From NCBI GenBank assembly GCA_964486825.1, contig CAZAQS010000032.1, positions 1 through 28,780 on the forward strand: a DNA stretch of 28,780 bases, written 5' to 3'. Origin of the DNA: CAZAQS01 sp964486825 (lineage in GTDB: Bacteria; Chloroflexota; Anaerolineae; Anaerolineales; UBA4823). Position numbers and translations under genes: made by a program. A model generated the notes under the pieces. That model made no database searches. It had not been told where the DNA came from and saw only the letters and a program-made list of their open reading frames with translations. Shown here piece by piece: positions 24,829 through 28,780 of the stretch (position 1 is the first letter of the stretch; each line of letters opens with the position of its first letter).

Positions 24829-25563
24829 TTAAATTTTTACCACGACCTTGGGTTTGTGCCGGTCGGCCAGGTGGTATGGCAAATATAGCGCTGTCGCCAG
24901 GAGCAGTCCGATAGCTACCATCGATAGAATATACCAGGGCCACGGGCCAAGGTAGTCCAGCAGGGTTACGGCGGGCGGTTTGTGGGCCAGGAACAGGTAA
25001 TTACTCCCCAGGAACTGGTTCAGCCAGAAGATTGCCAACGCATAGAGCATCGTCCAACCGGCTACCCTGCGGATCGAGCGCCAGCCACGCGGTCGCATGC
25101 CTTCCTGCAGGGCCAGGTAAAGGGCTGCCAGCACTACCCCGCCGTGGGAAATGAAGATCTGGAAGAAGAGGAGATGCGGGAAGCCGTACGGGCCCAGCGC
25201 AGGTGTGATCAGGACCTGCGAAGCGGCCGGGATGCCGAGCAAGTAAATGAACTCGAACCCTACCTGGCTACGGGTCAACAGCGTCCAGGCGCTGGCCAGG
25301 ACCATCAGGTTGCACAGCTCGAGCGGCAGCATACTCTCCAGGGTCCAAAGCCCGTGATAGAGATGCCAGGCATGCCAGCCCAGCTCGTTGAGAAGCAGCA
25401 GGCCTGCCAGCATCATTCGCAAGCCTCTCTGTTGCCTGGCTTCCAGCCTTAGCCACCGGCTTGCCAGCACCAACAGGGTGATCACTCCCAGCACGCCTAA
25501 ATGCGCTTCCCCCCACTGAATGAAGGGCGCGCCAGTATAGGTATAGGCGAAGTACTGCTCCAT
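24829..25563 (-). CDS. TIGR02206/YwaF-like integral membrane protein
   Basis: A 244-residue protein with about seven membrane helices. LNELGWHAWHLYHGLWTLESMLPLELCNL and FLGSNYLFLAHKPPAVTLLD followed by YLGPWPWYIL are the conserved blocks of the YwaF/TIGR02206 family as I know it. The function of that family is not known. A cluster of charged residues at the C-terminus (HKPKVVVKI) faces the cytoplasm. It converges with the bicupin gene, with 25 bases between the two stops, and lies 48 bases after the acetyltransferase gene on the same strand, with which it probably shares a transcript. Confidence 0.8.
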   Translation of the reverse strand: MEQYFAYTYTGAPFIQWGEAHLGVLGVITLLVLASRWLRLEARQQRGLRMMLAGLLLLNELGWHAWHLYHGLWTLESMLPLELCNLMVLASAWTLLTRSQVGFEFIYLLGIPAASQVLITPALGPYGFPHLLFFQIFISHGGVVLAALYLALQEGMRPRGWRSIRRVAGWTMLYALAIFWLNQFLGSNYLFLAHKPPAVTLLDYLGPWPWYILSMVAIGLLLATALYLPYHLADRHKPKVVVKI

Positions 25564-25611
25564 TGAGTAAGTATATCAAAGGTAGTTAATGGAGGGGTGA
25601 AGGGGTACCGA

Positions 25612-26151
25612 TTACACTTGCCCGGCGCGCCTGCCGGGTCGTTTCTTGCTGGCTCTTCCCGTTTTCCCAAGCTTCAATGTGCGGGAAGGCGGCCGCCACT
25701 CCATCTCCAGGGAAGGACCTTGATTCCCGATGACCTCGAAACCGAGGCGTTTGAAAAGAGTTATGGCGCGGCTTAATTCCGGAGCGTTGAGCTGGATGGC
25801 CTTCCCTGACCGGGCGGCTTTAGCCTGTAGCGCCCGGATCAATTCCGTCCCGATACCCTTATCGCGATAAGGCGCCAGCAAAGCGATATCGGCCAGGTGA
25901 ATATAGCCCCTTTCGTGGGATATCAAGAGCCGGCCTACCGGTTGGTCCCCCTCCAGGACCAGGTAATCCTCGATCTGATTTAATTGGCCCCGGTACTGCC
26001 ACTGTTGAGCCCTGTACTGCATTCGCATGAAGGCTTGCTGCTGCAGGACGTCCCAGCCGCGCGCAGAAACCTCCTCGATACGAGTGGAGGTGTAAAGCTC
26101 AAGCAGGAATGGATGGTCGCTGGACTCCGCCGGCCGGAGATTGATCGGCAT
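25612..26151 (-). CDS. GNAT-family N-acetyltransferase
   Basis: A 179-residue protein starting MPINLRPAESSDHPFLLELY, the typical GNAT opening. The acetyl-CoA site is LADIALLAPYRDKGIGTELI, with RxxGxG at residues 95-100, and LSRAITLFKRLGFEVIG is the C-terminal AxxLFxxxGF motif. An unusual basic tail (GRASKKRPGRRAG) closes the protein. The open frame continues upstream to 26553, but the extension overlaps the divergent coiled-coil gene and does not look like protein. The ATG at 26151 is chosen from homology; its ribosome binding site is weak. It probably acetylates a small amine or a protein N-terminus; substrate unknown. Confidence 0.85.
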   Translation of the reverse strand: MPINLRPAESSDHPFLLELYTSTRIEEVSARGWDVLQQQAFMRMQYRAQQWQYRGQLNQIEDYLVLEGDQPVGRLLISHERGYIHLADIALLAPYRDKGIGTELIRALQAKAARSGKAIQLNAPELSRAITLFKRLGFEVIGNQGPSLEMEWRPPSRTLKLGKTGRASKKRPGRRAGQV

Positions 26152-26264
26152 GCTATCTGTACCTTGTGAACTTCCCCAGGTGGGGATGAATAAGCCCTCC
26201 ATGCTACTATCCATTGCAACTGTCGTGCCAGGTTCTGCTTTCGGGTTATTCCCTATTTGGAGGT

Positions 26265-26306
26265 GGGGAGATCCCCTATTGCCCCCTGTGCAGGGTGTCG
26301 TATGCT
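26265..26306 (+). promoter_or_regulatory. Putative promoter with two palindromes before PspA module
   Basis: TTGCCC (26279-26284) and TATGCT (26301-26306) are 16 bases apart, a reasonable sigma-70-type pair. GGGGAGATCCCC (26265-26276) lies just upstream, and CCCTGTGCAGGG (26284-26295) fills most of the spacer. Both are inverted repeats with two central bases. The arrangement suggests a repressor or activator site; the promoter itself is a visual call. Confidence 0.35.
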
Positions 26307-26350
26307 TAATGAAAGAATGAGTAGGATGGGGGGATAGGTGGAGATCAACG

Positions 26351-27076
26351 GTGAGAATTGGAAACACAATCCAGGATTTAGTACAAGCTTTGCTTAATGA
26401 AATGCGCTCGGCTTTTGCCGGTTTCATCGAGGACAACTTTTCAAGCCTGCGCGACCCGGCTGAGGGGTTGGCTGAAGAAATCAAGATTATGCTCGGCCGA
26501 GGCGAGATTTCCCAGGAACAGTACGAACAGTTGAATCGAAAACTTAAATACAACAGCCTGGGGCGCGGCGACCTGGAGCTTTTACGCAGGCAAGCCCGGA
26601 ATCGGGCCTATAAGCGGGTGGGTGAAGGGCCCAGCTTTCGGGAACCTGGCGTTGCAGACGGACTGGACCGCCTGTATATCAGGATTGCCAGCCTGGAGGA
26701 CGCTCGCCGGGAAGCGGAGCATGCTGTTAAGAGCCTGGAAGCAGATTTGAAACGTATACGGGAATACGCCAGTTCTGCGGAGGAAATAGCGCGTAGGACT
26801 CTACCTGATGAAAGCGAAGCGCGCGCCGTGTTAGAAATTCGTCAGAATATGTTGGAGCGGATACAAGTGCTGGAAGCGCACAAACGCTCGCTAGAACAAG
26901 CTATCCGGCGCCTGGAGGTATTACAGGGAGAGTTGTATGCTCGGGAAGCTGAGCTCAGAGCTCTGGGGGCACAGGCGGGATTAGCAAGAAACGAATACAT
27001 GGTTTGGGAAGGCATGCTCAACCAGAACGAGATGGGCCCACAAGAGCTGCAGGCGAATAGAGAATCGGACGCATGA
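26351..27076 (+). CDS. Coiled-coil protein, divergent PspA-like partner
   Basis: A 241-residue protein with no membrane segment. It starts with GTG at 26351, supported by GGAG seven bases upstream. The first 100 residues include GEISQEQYEQLNRKLKY and a basic RRQARNRAYKRV; residues about 105-225 are a long heptad-rich coiled coil (SLEDARREAEHAVKSLEADL and ERIQVLEAHKRSLEQAIRRLE). DESEARAVLEIRQNMLE resembles the segment in PspA where E/D-LAR-A-L-E-K occurs. I infer that it is a diverged PspA/IM30 paralogue or a dedicated partner. It lies nine bases before the PspA gene and shares its ribosome binding region and terminator. Confidence 0.6.
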   Translation: MRIGNTIQDLVQALLNEMRSAFAGFIEDNFSSLRDPAEGLAEEIKIMLGRGEISQEQYEQLNRKLKYNSLGRGDLELLRRQARNRAYKRVGEGPSFREPGVADGLDRLYIRIASLEDARREAEHAVKSLEADLKRIREYASSAEEIARRTLPDESEARAVLEIRQNMLERIQVLEAHKRSLEQAIRRLEVLQGELYAREAELRALGAQAGLARNEYMVWEGMLNQNEMGPQELQANRESDA

Positions 27077-27085
27077 AGGTAAAAT

Positions 27086-27799
27086 ATGAGCGATATGATG
27101 GCCAGGTTTAGGGCTGCCCTTTCTCCACGCGCCAGCGATGGCCTGGAGGCGTTTGAAGATCCGCATGCCAGCCTCGAATATAGCCTTTCTAAGCTGGAGG
27201 GCCATCGCCGCGAGCTTAGCCGGGGGATCGTTGAGATGGCCGCGGCCCGCTTGAGCCTGGTAGAACAGCGCGACCAGGCTACTAATGGAATTCGCAAGTA
27301 CCAGGAGCAAGCCGAGCTGTCAGTGGGCTCGGGCGATGAAGATTTGTCCCGCGGGCTCTTGGAGCGCAAAGGGGAGCTGGGGAAGCGCTTGGTGGAGATG
27401 GAGAACGACCTGACGAATTTGGATCACCAATTGGAGATCATGAAGCAGAACCAGCGGGCTTTGGAGAGCAAGATCAACCTTTTCCACGCCCGCAAGGAAG
27501 AGCTGAAATCGATGTACGAGTCTTCTAAAGCCCAGCTGCGAGTGCGTGAGGCGCTCTCAGGAGTTTTATCCGACCTGGCAGATGTGGGCCACACCATTCA
27601 GCGCATCGAGGGACGGATCGCCAAACTGCGCGCCCGCAGCTCGGCTATCAACCAGCTGGTTTCTGAGGGGATATTGAAGGATGTATTGGAGACCAAGAGC
27701 GACGATATCGACTGCCAGCTGAGCTCATTGCAAAGAGCCCAGGCCGTCGAAAGCGAGCTCGCCCGGCTCAAGGAGGAAGCCGCCAGCACAGCACAGTGA
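27086..27799 (+). CDS. PspA/IM30 family membrane-stress protein
   Basis: A 237-residue, almost wholly helical protein. The pattern FEDPHASLEYSLSKLEGHRREL followed by GIVEMAAARLSLVEQRDQA, then EDLSRGLLERKGELGKRL, is that of PspA/IM30. The family has a DP-x(3)-L helix, a Q-rich second helix and the LAR/LSR-x-L-x-K segment. The tail (HTIQRIEGRIAKLRARSSAI and beyond) completes the coiled hairpin. It lacks a clear amphipathic N-terminal helix of normal length; MSDMMARFRAALSPRASDG is a short candidate. PspA proteins form membrane-binding scaffolds that counter damage of the cell membrane. AAGG six bases upstream supports the ATG. It is cotranscribed with the coiled-coil gene before it. Confidence 0.85.
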   Translation: MSDMMARFRAALSPRASDGLEAFEDPHASLEYSLSKLEGHRRELSRGIVEMAAARLSLVEQRDQATNGIRKYQEQAELSVGSGDEDLSRGLLERKGELGKRLVEMENDLTNLDHQLEIMKQNQRALESKINLFHARKEELKSMYESSKAQLRVREALSGVLSDLADVGHTIQRIEGRIAKLRARSSAINQLVSEGILKDVLETKSDDIDCQLSSLQRAQAVESELARLKEEAASTAQ

Positions 27800-27825
27800 G
27801 TCCAATGTTGTGGGGAGCAGAGCAG

Positions 27826-27872
27826 GGGCGCAGGGTGTTGGTAGAACACTCTGCGCCCTTGTTTGTTTTATT
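27826..27872 (+). terminator. Intrinsic terminator of the PspA module
   Basis: GGGCGCAGGGTGTT at 27826-27839 pairs along its full length with AACACTCTGCGCCC at 27845-27858 (one G-T pair), with a five-base loop. TTGTTTGTTTTATT follows at once. It starts 27 bases after the PspA stop codon, the classic layout of a Rho-independent terminator. Confidence 0.9.
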
Positions 27873-27901
27873 ATGCTCAATCCTGTGCAAAGGCAAGGCT
27901 T

Positions 27902-28209
27902 CTAATAGACGTTCCAATACATGAAAATCCAGAGCAGAAGCAGGAGCGTGTTCCAGGCAGGTAACACACCTAAGGCTGTCATGGGCAGGTTATAGACCGG
28001 ATCGATCTCACTCACTACCACAATCCCTACCAGGTAGATGAGCGAAAAAGGGCGAAAGCCGCTCCTGCCCAGCGGGCAGCCAAAGCTGCTTTCGATACCG
28101 AGGAACCGCGGCCCCTGAAGAGGCTTACGATCCCGCCAACACCCCATACGGTGTTAGTCTTCAACATCAGGTCCCTGAAAAGCTGGCTGTATTCCTTGGC
28201 GAAGCGCAT
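27902..28209 (-). pseudogene. Probable frameshifted gene remnant with membrane segments
   Basis: Two overlapping minus-strand frames together read like one small protein. The first begins MRFAKEYSQLFRDLMLKTNT at 28209 and ends at 28027 in FRSSTW; without a start codon it is open back to 28314. The other frame carries SLIYLVGIVVVSEIDPVYNL and TLLLLLWIFMYWNVY to the stop at 27902, which looks like real membrane helices. A single indel at about 28040-28080 would join them. There is no ribosome binding site and I do not recognise the family. It may instead be chance open sequence. Confidence 0.35.
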
Positions 28210-28365
28210 GCTGGCAACGACCAGGTCAAAAAACGGATCTCCCGTATCTTGCTCGGCCAGTAGCTGCTGGCCGACGGAAAGGGTTTTTTTGCTAAACAGA
28301 GGCCTGTTTCTAGATTAGAATGAGTTTCCTGACAGTTGCTAGCTGAGGGTTGAAAGGAGAGTCGT

Positions 28366-28780
28366 ATGGAGTTTGAGCAGGTCGTCCGGTCGAGACGCAT
28401 GGTCCGCCACTTCAAACCGGATCCCGTCGAGCGAGAGACGCTCGAGCGCATCCTGGACCTGGCCCGCCGCGCTCCCAGCGCCGGGTTCACACAGGGACAG
28501 TCATTTGTAGTGGTTGTGGATCCCTCTACCAAGCTTAAGGTCGCTGAGCTGTGCGGGGAGATGCATTACACGCAGGCCGGTTTTCACCCCTTCATATCCG
28601 GCGCGCCCGTGCTGGTTGTGCCCTGCACCAGCGAAGAGGCCTACCACCGCCGCTATCAGGAGCCCGATAAAGTACAGGAGGACGGCAGCGAGATCGAATG
28701 GCCCGTCCCTTACTGGTATATGGATATTGGCTGCTCGGTGATGACGATCTTGCTGGCTGTGGTGAACGAAGGGCTGGCGG
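28366..28780 (+). CDS. Nitroreductase family protein, N-terminal part (cut by window edge)
   Basis: The first 138 codons of an FMN-dependent nitroreductase. MEFEQVVRSRRMVRHFKPDP is the typical opening with the R-x-VR-x-F motif that holds FMN phosphate. LERILDLARRAPSAGFTQGQ is the following helix with the APSAG turn, and YWYMDIGCSVMTILLAVVNEGL is the family's middle helix before the usual G-x-G-x-x-W region. The start has AAAGGAG eight bases before the ATG. It is likely to use NAD(P)H to reduce a nitro or quinone compound, as is common; F420 or another use cannot be excluded. Confidence 0.9.
   Translation, partial: MEFEQVVRSRRMVRHFKPDPVERETLERILDLARRAPSAGFTQGQSFVVVVDPSTKLKVAELCGEMHYTQAGFHPFISGAPVLVVPCTSEEAYHRRYQEPDKVQEDGSEIEWPVPYWYMDIGCSVMTILLAVVNEGLA

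Noticed and set aside
26152..26553. N-terminal extension of the GNAT gene
   Set aside because: Runs antisense into the coiled-coil gene and lacks protein-like features; GNAT homology starts at 26151.

Overview
The window looks like a chromosomal stretch from a member of the Chloroflexota, probably Anaerolineae-like. This is inferred from gene style and not from any marker gene. The pointers are a giant SARP-type BTAD/NB-ARC/TPR regulator, a secreted protein with SH3-like repeats, a RibD_C reductase coupled to an ABC-2 exporter, a YwaF-like membrane protein and a PspA pair. No rRNA, tRNA, CRISPR array, transposase or phage gene was seen.

Region 1 (1-13084, all minus strand) is one long glycan locus read from 13084 towards 1. 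In transcription order it encodes: a DPM1-like GT2, a WbbL-like GT2, a PssD/Alg14-like and a PssE/Alg13-like pair, two GT4 enzymes, a thymidylate-kinase-like protein, a membrane-anchored nucleotidyltransferase, a GT-C-like multispanning protein, a DUF1616-like protein, a Wzx-type flippase, a methyltransferase fused to an APH-like kinase domain, and the start of a CPBP-like membrane protein. Gaps are short and several genes overlap. Two starts are best read as TTG codons overlapping the previous stop (TTGA). The likely job is assembly of a lipid-linked glycan on the cytoplasmic face, its export by the flippase, and its extension or transfer by the GT-C-like protein. Genes at about 2480-6300 are visibly richer in A+T than the rest.

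Region 2 (13085-14049) is about 965 bases with no convincing gene. It holds several perfect palindromes and hairpins and separates the glycan operon from a divergent plus-strand operon.

Region 3 (14050-17399, plus) is a four-gene coupled operon: a RibD_C/DHFR-like reductase, an ABC ATPase and two ABC-2 permeases. A GTAGAGACG-type palindrome and a second strong hairpin follow it.

Region 4 (17585-22165) is a divergent pair: a small secreted protein with two SH3-like repeats and a duplicated translation start region (minus), and a 1216-residue BTAD/NB-ARC/TPR regulator (plus). The shared intergenic region has inverted repeats and a direct repeat spaced 53 bases apart.

Region 5 (22173-28780) holds a HlyC/CorC-type CNNM/CBS membrane protein, a phosphomannose-isomerase-like bicupin, a YwaF/TIGR02206 membrane protein, a GNAT acetyltransferase, a two-gene PspA-type module ending in a clear intrinsic terminator, a probable frameshifted gene remnant, and the start of a nitroreductase cut by the window edge.
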